Assembly (NCBI RefSeq): GCF_964355755.1
Contig: NC_092676.1
Coordinates: 11,454,288-11,518,287, forward strand
Reading direction: 5' to 3'
Length of the DNA stretch: 64,000 bases
Origin: Antedon mediterranea
Lineage: Eukaryota; Echinodermata; Crinoidea; Comatulida; Antedonidae
Below are positions 47,632 through 59,258 of this stretch, piece after piece. The notes under the pieces are model-generated. The model worked only from the letters and a program-made list of their open reading frames with translations, did no database searches and had not been told where the DNA came from. The number at the start of each line of letters is the position of its first letter. The first letter of the stretch is position 1. A program made the translations under genes and the position numbers.

Positions 47632-48383
47632 CCGTAGTTCCTCGGGTATAATCCCACCTCGGGTATAATCCCACCCCCGACATTACGATTACCTTCGCAC
47701 GCAAGCATATCCCCGGGCAAAGTCTCAGTGTATAATTTAATATTAGGCCAGAGGTGGGCCTAGGCCTACTGTAGCTAGCTAGGCCGACGTCAATATTTTT
47801 AAAGAAATTCTCACCAAAAAATAGAGTAATTTCTCTGAATTTGGCTGACTTAAAACTCATCAAACATTGTTAAGTTGAATACAACCTAAGGCTAGTATGC
47901 TTCGATCGTCACGTTCTGTACATCCTTTCGCCGTGTACATTCTTTCTTGTTGTTTACACTACTGCATGCTTAATTACCGTAAAAAAAACACCGCCCTCTA
48001 TACCGACCTGCTTGTGCAGTAGTTTGTGTCACATGCAACAACATGCGATTTACACAGAGAGCTCGAGCGTGGGTGAACCACCGGGATGGAGAACTCGTAT
48101 GATGTCGATTTAGGAAGTTAGGCCTAGATCACATTTTAGGGTATTTTTTAAGTAGAAATCTGGGGGAAAAATACGGTAGGCATAGCACAGGTAAGACCAA
48201 TTAGGCCGCCTAGGTCTAGATGGCCTGGCCTACATCGGAATATAGCTTTAGATCGTAGCTACAGTAGAAGAAATATCGTCATTTTCAATTCATGCAGTGG
48301 GAAATCCCCGGGTATAGTCCCACCTCCCAAATTCGGGCAAATTTCACGTACAAGGGGGTGGGATTATACCCGGGGAACTACGG
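47632..48383. mobile_element. CCGTAGTTCC MITE, copy M1 (752 bp)
   Basis: The left CCGTAGTTCCTCGGGTATAA and the right inverse (GAACTACGG, ending 48383) flank the body. GGTATAATCCCACC is repeated twice at the left edge. TA flanks both sides. The uninserted sequence ACTATTAATTATTGATTTTT survives nearby at 47024, proving the TA duplication. The interior is TAGGCCTA-containing and non-coding. Confidence 0.88.
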
Positions 48384-49700
48384 TAATTATTGATTTTTAT
48401 ATCGGGTTTTTTTTTCCCAAAAAGTAGTTGGAATTAAATTATATATATAATATATATATAAATAAATAAAATAACAGCAGAAAACTTGGTTACTTCATTG
48501 TTTTAATCACTACAAATATATATATATATATATATGAACAAATTTTCTATTAAGTGAGACCTATCGGTTAAATTGATTGTTTTGGTTTTATTGTGTGTAT
48601 TAGCAGCATGTTTTATAACATTTGTTTTTAATTTTTCACAATGACAACATGGTATTTTTTAAGTGGTCATGTTTTAACATGACAAAAAGTATTTGATAAG
48701 TTAGAAATAAAGAAACATTCAAAATGAATTAAAATAACAATTTTGAAACAACGTTCAAGTAATTTCCGTAGAAAGGAAGTTATACAATAGACCCATCTAT
48801 CAGCAAAATGTGCAAAATACAATTAATCACATAAACATTTTGCTAATGCCACGCATCGTTAAGCTCATGGCTGTTACGATACCCCTTCATGATGACTTCT
48901 TTTCACTACTATACTCCAATTTTTTTTTTTTGTATCATGTCGTGAATAAATCGATTGGTCAAACTTGCTTGATCAATATAATAAAGCATCATGAGTGTTT
49001 TATTTCACTAAAATGTTAGATTTATAAACGAGAATGTCAATAATTCAAAGTGAAATTTTTTTTTAAAGCAAAATAAATTCTTTTCAAGCTCGGTAAAGGT
49101 TAACGTTTGCATGAGGTTGTGTTTAAAATGTATTTAAAACATGTTTTAACATGACCACAAAAAATGTAAAAAATAAAACAAAATTCAAAATGAATTCAAA
49201 TGATAATTTGAAAACAACGTTAAAAAGAAAATTGAAAAAAAAAATGAAACAATTAAGGTTATTATCATATCGTACATGTGACCCTACCATGGAGTAATCA
49301 CTCCGTGGTACAATGTCGATAACATTTCGACATCGAATTGCTATCGTCTGGCTTACGTAACAGAATCCACGACGCTCATTCAGGGTACAATATAAAAGTA
49401 AAAATGAATCGCTTGCTTTTAGTTTTACCAAACCCATCCCGAAATGCGTGTCCTGTATAAATAAAACAAGTATTAGGATTAATAATAATCTTTAGTTAAC
49501 TCGTCGTAGAACTGTGATCCTGTTCTACTATGGAGTAATAGAACACAATGTCGATAACATTTCGACATCGAATTGCTATCGTCTGGCTTATGTAACAGAA
49601 TCCACGACGCTCATTCAGGGTACAATATAAAGTAAAAATGAATCGCTTGCTTTTACCAAACCCATCCCGAAATGTGTGTCCTGTATAAATAAAACAAGTA

Positions 49701-50526
49701 CCGTAGTTCCTCGGGTATAATCCCACCTCGAGTATAATCCCACCCCCGACTTTACGATTACCTTCGCACGCAAGCATATCCCCGGGCAAAGTCCCAGTGT
49801 ATAATTTATCATTAGGAAAGAAGAGGTAGGCCTAGCTAGCTAGGCCGACGTCGATTTTTTTAAAAGAAATTCTCACCAAAAAATAGAGTAATATCTCTGA
49901 ATTCGGCTGACTTAAAACTCATCAAACATTGGCCATCGTAAAATTGAATACAACCTTAATATCATCGCCCCGATCTTCGCGTTCTGCACATCATGCATTC
50001 GCCGCACACTCGCTCGCCGTGTACATTCTGCATGCCTTGTTTACACAACTGCATGCTTGATTACCATAAAAAAAAACACCGCCATCTATACCGACCGGAC
50101 CAGTACTGTAGTTCGTGTCACGTACCATGGACCATACCTCCATGGTGTCACATGCAACAACATGCGATTTGCACAGAGCTCGAGCGTGGGGAATCGGGAG
50201 AGACGGAGAACTCGTATGAGTTATGTCGATATTATTTAGGAAGCCAGGCCCAGATCACATTTTAGGGTATTTTTTAAGTAGAAATCTGGGAGAAAATGTA
50301 TACAGTAGGCATAGACCAATTAGGCCGCCTAGGCCTAGATGACCTGGCAGTCTAATGTCTAGGCCTACATTGGAATATAGCTTTAGATAGCCTAAATCGT
50401 AGCCAAAAGAAATATTGTCATTTTCAGTAGTTCATGCACCGGGAAATCCCCGGGTATAGTCCCACCTCCCAAATTCGGGCAAATTTCACGTACAAGGGGG
50501 GTGGGATTATACCCGGGGAACTACGG
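49701..50526. mobile_element. CCGTAGTTCC MITE, copy M2 (826 bp)
   Basis: Same termini as M1, longer interior with a CACTCGCTCGCCGTG region. The filled site is ACAAGTA[element]TATTAGGATT. The empty site ACAAGTATTAGGATTAATAA lies at 49468. This fixes the target duplication as TA. Confidence 0.9.
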
Positions 50527-50578
50527 TATTAGGATTAATAATAATCTTTAGTTTAGTTTACTGCAGTAATGACTATTA

Positions 50579-51331
50579 CCGTAGTTCCTCGGGTATAATC
50601 CCACCTCGGGTATAATCCCACCCCCGACATTACGATTACCTTCGCACGCAAGCATATCCCCGGGCAAAGTCTCAGTGTATAATTTAATATTAGGCCAGAG
50701 GTGGGCCTAGGCCTACTGTAGCTAGCTAGGCCGACGTCAATATTTTTAAAGAAATTCTCACCAAAAAATAGAGTAATTTCTCTGAATTTGGCTGACTTAA
50801 AACTCATCAAACATTGTTAAGTTGAATACAACCTAAGGCTAGTATGCTTCGATCGTCACGTTCTGTACATCCTTTCGCCGTGTACATTCTTTCTTGTTGT
50901 TTACACTACTGCATGCTTAATTACCGTAAAAAAAACACCGCCCTCTATACCGACCTGCTTGTGCAGTAGTTTGTGTCACATGCAACAACATGCGATTTAC
51001 ACAGAGAGCTCGAGCGTGGGTGAACCACCGGGATGGAGAACTCGTATGATGTCGATTTAGGAAGTTAGGCCTAGATCACATTTTAGGGTATTTTTTAAGT
51101 AGAAATCTGGGGGAAAAATACGGTAGGCATAGCACAGGTAAGACCAATTAGGCCGCCTAGGTCTAGATGGCCTGGCCTACATCGGAATATAGCTTTAGAT
51201 CGTAGCTACAGTAGAAGAAATATCGTCATTTTCAATTCATGCAGTGGGAAATCCCCGGGTATAGTCCCACCTCCCAAATTCGGGCAAATTTCACGTACAA
51301 GGGGGGTGGGATTATACCCGGGGAACTACGG
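50579..51331. mobile_element. CCGTAGTTCC MITE, copy M3 (duplicate of M1)
   Basis: 753 bp, same flanks as M1 on both sides. It arose by the segmental duplication, not by an independent insertion. Confidence 0.88.
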
Positions 51332-52646
51332 TAATTATTGATTTTTATATCGGGTTTTTTTTTCCCAAAAAGTAGTTGGAATTAAATTATTTATAATATA
51401 TATATAAATAAATAAAATAACAGCAGAAAACTTGGTTACTTCATTGTTTTAATCACTACAAATATATATATATATATATATGAACAAATTTTCTATTAAG
51501 TGAGACCTATCGGTTAAATTGATTGTTTTGGTTTTATTGTGTGTATTAGCAGCATGTTTTATAACATTTGTTTTTAATTTTTCACAATGACAACATGGTA
51601 TTTTTTAAGTGGTCATGTTTTAACATGACAAAAAGTATTTGATAAGTTAGAAATAAAGAAACATTCAAAATGAATTAAAATAACAATTTTGAAACAACGT
51701 TCAAGTAATTTCCGTAGAAAGGAAGTTATACAATAGACCCATCTATCAGCAAAATGTGCAAAATACAATTAATCACATAAACATTTTGCTAATGCCACGC
51801 ATCGTTAAGCTCATGGCTGTTACGATACCCCTTCATGATGACTTCTTTTCACTACTATACTCCAATTTTTTTTTTTTGTATCATGTCGTGAATAAATCGA
51901 TTGGTCAAACTTGCTTGATCAATATAATAAAGCATCATGAGTGTTTTATTTCACTAAAATGTTAGATTTATAAACGAGAATGTCAATAATTCAAAGTGAA
52001 ATTTTTTTTTAAAGCAAAATAAATTCTTTTCAAGCTCGGTAAAGGTTAACGTTTGCATGAGGTTGTGTTTAAAATGTATTTAAAACATGTTTTAACATGA
52101 CCACAAAAAATGTAAAAAATAAAACAAAATTCAAAATGAATTCAAATGATAATTTGAAAACAACGTTAAAAAGAAAATTGAAAAAAAAAATGAAACAATT
52201 AAGGTTATTATCATATCGTACATGTGACCCTACCATGGAGTAATCACTCCGTGGTACAATGTCGATAACATTTCGACATCGAATTGCTATCGTCTGGCTT
52301 ACGTAACAGAATCCACGACGCTCATTCAGGGTACAATATAAAAGTAAAAATGAATCGCTTGCTTTTAGTTTTACCAAACCCATCCCGAAATGCGTGTCCT
52401 GTATAAATAAAACAAGTATTAGGATTAATAATAATCTTTAGTTAACTCGTCGTAGAACTGTGATCCTGTTCTACTATGGAGTAATAGAACACAATGTCGA
52501 TAACATTTCGACATCGAATTGCTATCGTCTGGCTTATGTAACAGAATCCACGACGCTCATTCAGGGTACAATATAAAGTAAAAATGAATCGCTTGCTTTT
52601 ACCAAACCCATCCCGAAATGTGTGTCCTGTATAAATAAAACAAGTA

Positions 52647-53472
52647 CCGTAGTTCCTCGGGTATAATCCCACCTCGAGTATAATCCCACCCCCGACTTTA
52701 CGATTACCTTCGCACGCAAGCATATCCCCGGGCAAAGTCCCAGTGTATAATTTATCATTAGGAAAGAAGAGGTAGGCCTAGCTAGCTAGGCCGACGTCGA
52801 TTTTTTTAAAAGAAATTCTCACCAAAAAATAGAGTAATATCTCTGAATTCGGCTGACTTAAAACTCATCAAACATTGGCCATCGTAAAATTGAATACAAC
52901 CTTAATATCATCGCCCCGATCTTCGCGTTCTGCACATCATGCATTCGCCGCACACTCGCTCGCCGTGTACATTCTGCATGCCTTGTTTACACAACTGCAT
53001 GCTTGATTACCATAAAAAAAAACACCGCCATCTATACCGACCGGACCAGTACTGTAGTTCGTGTCACGTACCATGGACCATACCTCCATGGTGTCACATG
53101 CAACAACATGCGATTTGCACAGAGCTCGAGCGTGGGGAATCGGGAGAGACGGAGAACTCGTATGAGTTATGTCGATATTATTTAGGAAGCCAGGCCCAGA
53201 TCACATTTTAGGGTATTTTTTAAGTAGAAATCTGGGAGAAAATGTATACAGTAGGCATAGACCAATTAGGCCGCCTAGGCCTAGATGACCTGGCAGTCTA
53301 ATGTCTAGGCCTACATTGGAATATAGCTTTAGATAGCCTAAATCGTAGCCAAAAGAAATATTGTCATTTTCAGTAGTTCATGCACCGGGAAATCCCCGGG
53401 TATAGTCCCACCTCCCAAATTCGGGCAATTTTCACGTACAAGGGGGGTGGGATTATACCCGGGGAACTACGG
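52647..53472. mobile_element. CCGTAGTTCC MITE, copy M4 (duplicate of M2)
   Basis: 826 bp, same flanks as M2. It differs by one base near 53430 (GGGCAATTTT against GGGCAAATTT). Confidence 0.88.
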
Positions 53473-53496
53473 TATTAGGATTAATAATAATCTTTA

Positions 53497-54500
53497 GTTA
53501 ACTCCTCGTAGAACTGTGATCCTGTTCTACTATGGAGTAATAGAACACAATGTCGATAACATTTCGACATCGAATTGCTATCGTCTGGCTTACGTAACAG
53601 AATCCACGATGCTCATTCAATAGAAAAGTAAAAATGAGATCAGTTGCTTTTACCAAACCCATCCCGAAATGTGTGTCGTGTATAAATAAAACAATTATTA
53701 AGATTAATACTAATCTTTAGTTAACTCGTCGTAGAACTGTGATCCTGTTCTACCATGGAGTAATAACTCCATGGTAGAACACAATGTCGATAACATTTCG
53801 ACATCGAATTGCTATTGTCTGGCTTACTTTTAACTATCTTTGAAATGCGTGCCGTGTATAAAAAAATTTAAAAGGAATAATTAAGAATAATAACCTTCAG
53901 TTAACTCGTCGTTAATTATCGAAAAAAAAGAAACAAAAAATTATTAAGATTAATAATCTTCAGTTAACTGTGACCCTGTTCTACCATAAGTATAATAACT
54001 CCATGGTAGAACACAATGTCGATAACTTTTCGATATCGAATTGCAATCTGAATCCTTAGCTCGGGTACAATACAAAAGTCAAAATTAATGAGATCGCTTG
54101 CTTTTATTATCTATCCTCGAAATACATCGGAACAAAATGAAACAATCATAATTAATAATATTCAGTTAACTTAGAACTGCGACCGTGTTCTTCAATAAAG
54201 TCATCACTCCATTATAGAACACATTATCGATAATTTTTCGACATCGAACTGCTATCGTCTAATCTAGCTAACGAAATCGTTTAGGCTACTACACGACGCT
54301 TCTGGTCAGGGTAGATACACGTCAATGAGAGCATGTTTTATCACCCATCCTAGAAATGGATATGGGGTAAACTATAAAAAAAACTATTACTGTACAATAA
54401 ATTGTAGGTTAACTCATCATTAGTTGCTATTAATAGCTCAACAGTTCAACAACAATGTCGACATCGAATTGCTATCGTTTATTAAATGAATAACAATAAT
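53497..54500. repeat. Satellite-like array, roughly 180-240 bp units, decaying rightwards
   Basis: GTTAACTCGTCGTAGAACTG and AATGTCGATAACATTTCGAC recur from 53497 (earlier units at 49262, 49495 and their duplicates). Further units start near 53719, 53953, 54166 and 54410 with increasing divergence and internal deletions. Non-coding. Confidence 0.8.
53750..53777. repeat. Perfect palindrome CTACCATGGAGT / ACTCCATGGTAG
   Basis: Twelve-base arms with a 4-nt AATA loop inside a satellite unit. The paralogous unit at 53527 has only the first arm (CTACTATGGAGTAATAG), so the second arm was lost there, or gained here. Confidence 0.88.
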
Positions 54501-55316
54501 ATGGAAGGAGCTAATTTCGTATGTGTTTGTTATCGAAATGTGTAGTATGGAATACACAAAATTAAATTTTATTCAGGCTGTTTCAGTGTGCGGTTACATT
54601 AAAAATTGTACTCATTTTCGGGGTACTGTAGGCGCGCCTATGTTACAGCAGCGGGTAGGTCATTAAACAACACCACCACGCGTCGATACGTTCGTATTCG
54701 TAGACTACACTACTGACTGCACTCTGGCCACCGCCGCCGTGGCGACATCGAACTGTCATCGTTTTGCTAACGAATCTGCTTACCAGTAAAATACTGCTTT
54801 TTTTCATTATTAAACTATTTTGAACTAAAAACATTTAAATAGCTAAAATCTAATCTTAAGCCATGGTCAGGTTTATAATACACACAGACCTGGCCTAGCC
54901 TTGATTAAGTGTTCTTCCAAGCCTAACGTCGTGGCCTGAGGAGGCCTAAAAGATAGCCTGATAATATTTGCGTAGCCTATAATTTTCGTTGTTAAACAAA
55001 TATAGGGGGCACAATTGATGGAAAATAACTATGTTTAAGTCTTGTAAATGAAAATCTGTCAATCAAAACATATTTGTCAATCAAAACATAACACACCCAA
55101 CAATTCGAAGGGAGATAAACAACTTATCAGCTCTTATCGGGTGTGAAGTGTGCCTGTATCGGAGCTTCCTGGCAACATATATTTGGTGATTTCCCTAATC
55201 TACAAATAGACGTCGACGCGGTAGCGCGTTTGTGTCGAAACTGTCGAACTTTTTTCCAGCGGGCATCACTATGTTCAAAATTACCAATAATTTAGCACCA
55301 ACTTACTGGGTATTGC
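54501..55316. other. Intergenic, no gene seen
   Basis: AT-rich. One 63-codon minus-strand frame (54643-54834) has no recognisable motif. GTCGAACTTTTTTCCAGCGG at 55243 is the inverse of a word at 44346. Confidence 0.4.
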
Positions 55317-56152
55317 TAAACTGCGCAAACTGCGCAAACAACAAAAAAAGCTGCGCAAACCTCCTTCAAAACAATTATTATTGATTAGAACACAACTAGA
55401 ACTATATAGGGAGACAATTTATGAGAAAAAAAAATTGAAATTCCTTTAAGTTTGCCTTTTTTGGGTGAAAAACTTCAATTTTTGGGAAAAATACAGATTT
55501 CACTGCGCAAACAACAAAAAAAACTGCGCAAACCTCCTTCAAAACAATTATTATTGATTAGAACACAACTAGAACTATATAGGGAGACAATTTATGAGAA
55601 AAAAAATTTGAAATTCCTTTAAGTTTGCCTTTTTTGGGTGAAAAACTTCAATTTTTGGGAAAAATACAGATTTCACTGCGCAAACAACAAAAAAAACTGC
55701 GCAAACCTCCTTCAAAACAATTATTATTGATTAGAACACAACTAGAACTATATAGGGAGACAATTTATGAGAAAAAAAATTTGAAATTCCTTTAAGTTTG
55801 CCTCTTTTGGGTGAAAAACTTCAATTTTTGGGAAAAATACAGATTTCACTGCGCAAACAACAAAAAAAGCTGCGCAAACCTCCTTCAAAACAATTATTAT
55901 TGATTAGAACACAACTAGAACTATATAGGGAGACAATTTATGAGAAAAAAAATTTGAAATTCCTTTAAGTTTGCCTTTTTTTGGGTGAAAAACTTCAATT
56001 TTTGGGAAAATTACTGATTTCACAGCGCAAACAACAAAAAAAGCTGCGCAAACCTCCTTTAAATCAATTAATATTGATTAAAACACAACTAGACCTAGGG
56101 AGACAATTTATGGGGAAAAAAATTTGAAATTCCTTTAAGTTTGCCTTTTTTT
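55317..56152. repeat. 173-bp tandem array, about 4.8 copies
   Basis: CTGCGCAAACCTCC starts units at 55351, 55524, 55697, 55870 and 56044 (spacing 173, 173, 173, 174). Units contain CAATTATTATTGATTAGAAC and GGGAGACAATTTATGAG. The first four are almost identical and the last is diverged and cut at TTTGCCTTTTTTTGG, where MITE sequence begins. Confidence 0.93.
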
Positions 56153-56522
56153 GGTATAATCCCACCTCGAGTATAATCCCACCCCCGACTTTACGATTAC
56201 CTTCGCACGCAAGCATACCCCGGGCAAAGTCCCAGTGTATAATTTATCATTAGGACAGAGGTAGGCCTAGCTAGCTAGGCCGACGTCGATTTTTTAAAAA
56301 GAAATTCTCACCCAAAAATAGAGTAATTTCTCTGAATTCGGCTGACTTAAAACTCATCAAACATTGGCCATCGTAAAGTTGAATACAACCTTAATATCAT
56401 CGCCCCGATCTTCGCGTTCTGCACATCATGCATTCGCCGCACACTCGCTCGCCGTGTACATTCTGCATGCCTTGTTTACACTACTGCATGCTTGATTACC
56501 ATAAAAAAAACACCGCCCTCTA
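56153..56522. mobile_element. CCGTAGTTCC MITE, truncated copy M5
   Basis: It matches M2/M4 from GGTATAATCCCACCTCGAGT to about CACCGCCCTCTATA. Both true termini are missing: the left edge is fused to the 173-bp array and the right half is absent. Confidence 0.85.
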
Positions 56523-57900
56523 TATAAGCGGAGGTCCAATAGCTTGTTTAGAGAGCTCCCATTGCCATGTTTCTACACACTCAGCACACCAACTTTTTTT
56601 GATAGCTACTACCCTTAGACACAATAATCACGAGGTGTGCCGTTGCAAATTTACTGCGGCCATCTTGAAATCCAAGATGGCGGAAAAAATGGCCGCCATT
56701 TTATAGTGATGCACTTTATTGTTCATAACTTAATAAATATTTGATGTATTTTGTTGACATTAATGTTGATTAATAGCTAATTACATTATCTATTCAATAA
56801 AATATTTTTATTTCAACTTTATTGAAATTAAATTACTTTTTTTAAGCAAAAATGCAGAATTTTAGCCAAAAAATCAGCAAAATCTGTGATATACGATATT
56901 TATTATGTTAATTAAGGCAAGAAGCCATAATTATTTTTTTTTTCAGATATGCAAAAAAACTGACCCAATATATACTTTAAAAAAATGTGTAAACTACATG
57001 TGCTTGTGAAAAGGCAAACATAAGTTATTCGTTTGTGTACTTGTAGCAGGGATTTAATAATGTTGAGTAAAATTGTGAAGTTGAGGGCGCTATTTAAGTA
57101 AGATACAGGTACTCTATTTTCGGATGTAACTCATTAAATACTTAACCAATTATGATGAAAATAGATTTATTTTATAAATAATTAAACCTTCTTCCACGAG
57201 CCATTGTCTGTAAAAATCAAAGATTTGGTGGCAGATGTAAAAAAATGGATTTCTCTCAAATTTTTACCATGAATAGACATTTCAATAAAAAGCATATCTA
57301 CAACATTCATTTTAATTTTTAGCCTCCGTTGCCATGACAACGGTCAATTATCCAAATTTTGATGTTTTTGCCATTTTTCACAGATTTTCTATAGTGAAAA
57401 AGTACAAACTTGTATACTTATTTTAACCAAAAATACTTACAGTATCAGGGCTCGATTTAGTGCTAGCCCGGCGTACAATGGCTAGTAAAAACAGCTCCGG
57501 GCTACCTAAAGTATCTTCCTTTAAGCCCGTATGGCTAGTAGGTTGTGGGAACTCGAAATTGGGACGAAATGACCTCATAAAAATAACTCCAGCATGAAAG
57601 ACCTATGTCTTGGCAACATCAGCAAAAAAAAAACCACCCGCGCGCTGCTGTGGCCATAACAAGTGATGAAGTAGGCGGAGCCTCTCATAATCAAGCAAAT
57701 TTCCCGAATTATGATTGGCCATTTATGTTTTTGTCACCCAGGTTATTGTGAAGTAGGCGGAGCTTCATTAGCAGGTCAAACATGTCACAAAAATATGACC
57801 ATAAATAACGAACTGTGATTGGCCAAATGTAGTAGAATTTTGTCAATGTTAAAAATAACTTGTCTAGTCTTGTCAGGCCTGGTTGTCACGGATCAAATCT
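56523..57900. other. Intergenic, no gene seen
   Basis: An inverted pair CCATCTTG...CAAGATGG is at 56660-56690. CAGGGCTCGATTTAGTGCTA at 57445 resembles a hAT-type terminus without a partner. GAAGTAGGCGGAGC(C/T)TC recurs at 57667 and 57750. No coding evidence. Confidence 0.4.
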
Positions 57901-58624
57901 AGGGTCGTGTTCGTACGGTGGTTAAAATAAGCGCTTAATTTCACCCATGCCTCGGGTTATAAATTGAGCGTTGTTCGTACTTGAAATATTTAACCGCTTA
58001 AATGCTTAATCGACGAATCACAAACCGGAAATTACGTTTTAAGGTCAGTTGTCTTTACAACCTACGACCCCATTTTCGCACGCTAGTTTCGTGTTGTATA
58101 TTTTTTACTCGCGATCTTTCTTTACAATAACAATTACTTGCTACCTTTTACACTGCTTATCCTTGCGACAAACCTTATGCCTCTTAACGCCGATAATCCT
58201 GCCGAAATATGCCTTCTCCTGACGACCATTATTTTACTCATTGACGAAGAATTTGAGCCCAATGTTACACGACGGAAACACCACCGACCAGCTAGGCCTA
58301 CTACTAAACGGGGTGTATTCCTAAACGGTCTACACCAACAAGGACAGCACCAGCTGACGATCGCTCTCGAAGCGTGTATGGAAGAGCTTCGTAGGAGAAA
58401 TGACGGGCCTAGGCAGCGAACGTTTGTCAAAATTTGACACATTGCCTCTATCGGAGATTTATTATCCTCGAAGGCCGAGTATAATTGGATTATCGCTGAA
58501 ATAACCTGCAAATTTGGTGAACATTTTACCTCGAATTTTTTGTAGCCTGAGGCAAAAGTTAATTGGGCCACGCGAACGGAAATCGGGAATAAGCTGGTAT
58601 TTTCAACCCCTACGAACAGGCCCT
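57901..58624. mobile_element. TIR element candidate, AGGG(T/C)C-TGTTCGTA ends
   Basis: AGGGTCGTGTTCGTACGGTG at 57901 resembles the inverse of the right end (AGGGCCTGTTCGTAGGGGTT, 58624 leftwards), both followed by TTAAAATA/TGAAAATA. The similarity needs one or two gaps. A 99-codon plus-strand frame (58138-58437, RRKHHRPARPTTKRGVFLNG) is loosely like the N-terminal part of Harbinger-type transposases, but I would not assign it. Confidence 0.45.
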
Positions 58625-58831
58625 AGGGATATTTTGTAGGGCTGGGTGGCTGGCTCTATCCCTGTAGGTAGGCCATGGAGGCCATATTTTATAATATGCG
58701 TAGGCCTAGATAGTATTAAAAGCAATCATTTGGCATCGTGATGGCTGCTCAGCAGCTAGGCCTAGCTAGGTACTACCATTTTGGTAACAGTAGGCCAGGT
58801 GCTCCAATGCGGCCTAGGCCTAGACCTAGTA
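58625..58831. other. TAGGCCTA-rich flank, insertion site of the LTR element
   Basis: Short unique stretch with GGCCTAGGCCTAGACCTAG just left of the LTR element. No gene. Confidence 0.5.
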
Positions 58832-58836
58832 GTACT

Positions 58837-59015
58837 TGTCGTGTATCGTCGTAGACAAATTAATAAGTACGTTGAGATGAGTATAATAATGAACGTATTT
58901 AATGAAACCAACTAGCCTAGTAGTCATGAACAATAGTATAGAACGTTTTGTAGGCTAACCTCGTCAGACCATATGCGCAGTACGCATATATATATGTGCG
59001 CGTGCATATACTACA
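58837..59015 (-). repeat. 3' LTR, 179 bp
   Basis: In element orientation it begins TGTAGTATATGC and ends ACACGACA, that is TG...CA. An alternating ATATATATATGC stretch near its start may serve as a TATA-like core. It matches the 5' LTR except 58862 (A on plus strand against G at 63444). Confidence 0.96.
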
Positions 59016-59028
59016 CTCCTCCTTTCTT
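59016..59028 (-). promoter_or_regulatory. Polypurine tract
   Basis: In element sense AAGAAAGGAGGAG, directly abutting the TG of the 3' LTR. This is the RNase H-resistant primer for plus-strand synthesis in LTR elements. Confidence 0.88.
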
Positions 59029-59258
59029 ATTTTAACGTTAACATTATATCAATAAGCACAATAAACTTTCGTTAATTATTTTGTTAATCAAATAGGTTAA
59101 TCATCGTGATTAAATTACTGCTTCTATAGTTCCAGATAGTTCTTATTTGGTTCCTCATAATAGCTAACAAATGTGAGTAATTCTCACCATTATAATTTTG
59201 TGTAAAAACATGAACAACATAACTTTAACGTTCATAATAATAACATTGTTCACAAGTT

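Larger units (their letters stand above)
47611..50557. repeat. Segmental tandem duplication, copy 1 (2947 bp)
   Basis: The whole segment recurs at 50558-53500 with offset 2946-2948 and only a few visible differences: a G-run of five versus six near 48358, an AT-repeat length change near 48443, and a single base near 53430. Each copy contains two MITE insertions and two units of the 53.5-kb satellite. No gene inside; the repeated short ORFs are shared non-coding sequence. Confidence 0.92.
50558..53500. repeat. Segmental tandem duplication, copy 2
   Basis: Near-identical to 47611-50557. The junction near 50551-50560 (CTTTAGTTTAGTTTACTGCAG) shows TTTA(G/C)T microhomology. It ends at 53496-53500, where the sequence continues into the next satellite unit. 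Confidence 0.92.

Noticed and set aside
48810-53211. Identical small ORFs occurring twice (69, 104, 97, 65, 90 codons)
   Set aside because: The repetition is explained by the 2.95-kb segmental duplication; the frames themselves lie in MITE and satellite sequence and show no protein family features.
44346-55263. Inverted pair CCCGCTGAAAAAAAGTTCGA / its inverse at 55243 as the ends of one 11-kb transposon
   Set aside because: The interval would overlap, not nest with, the 39389-46625 inverted repeat, and no duplication is present. Two separate fragments of one family are more likely.
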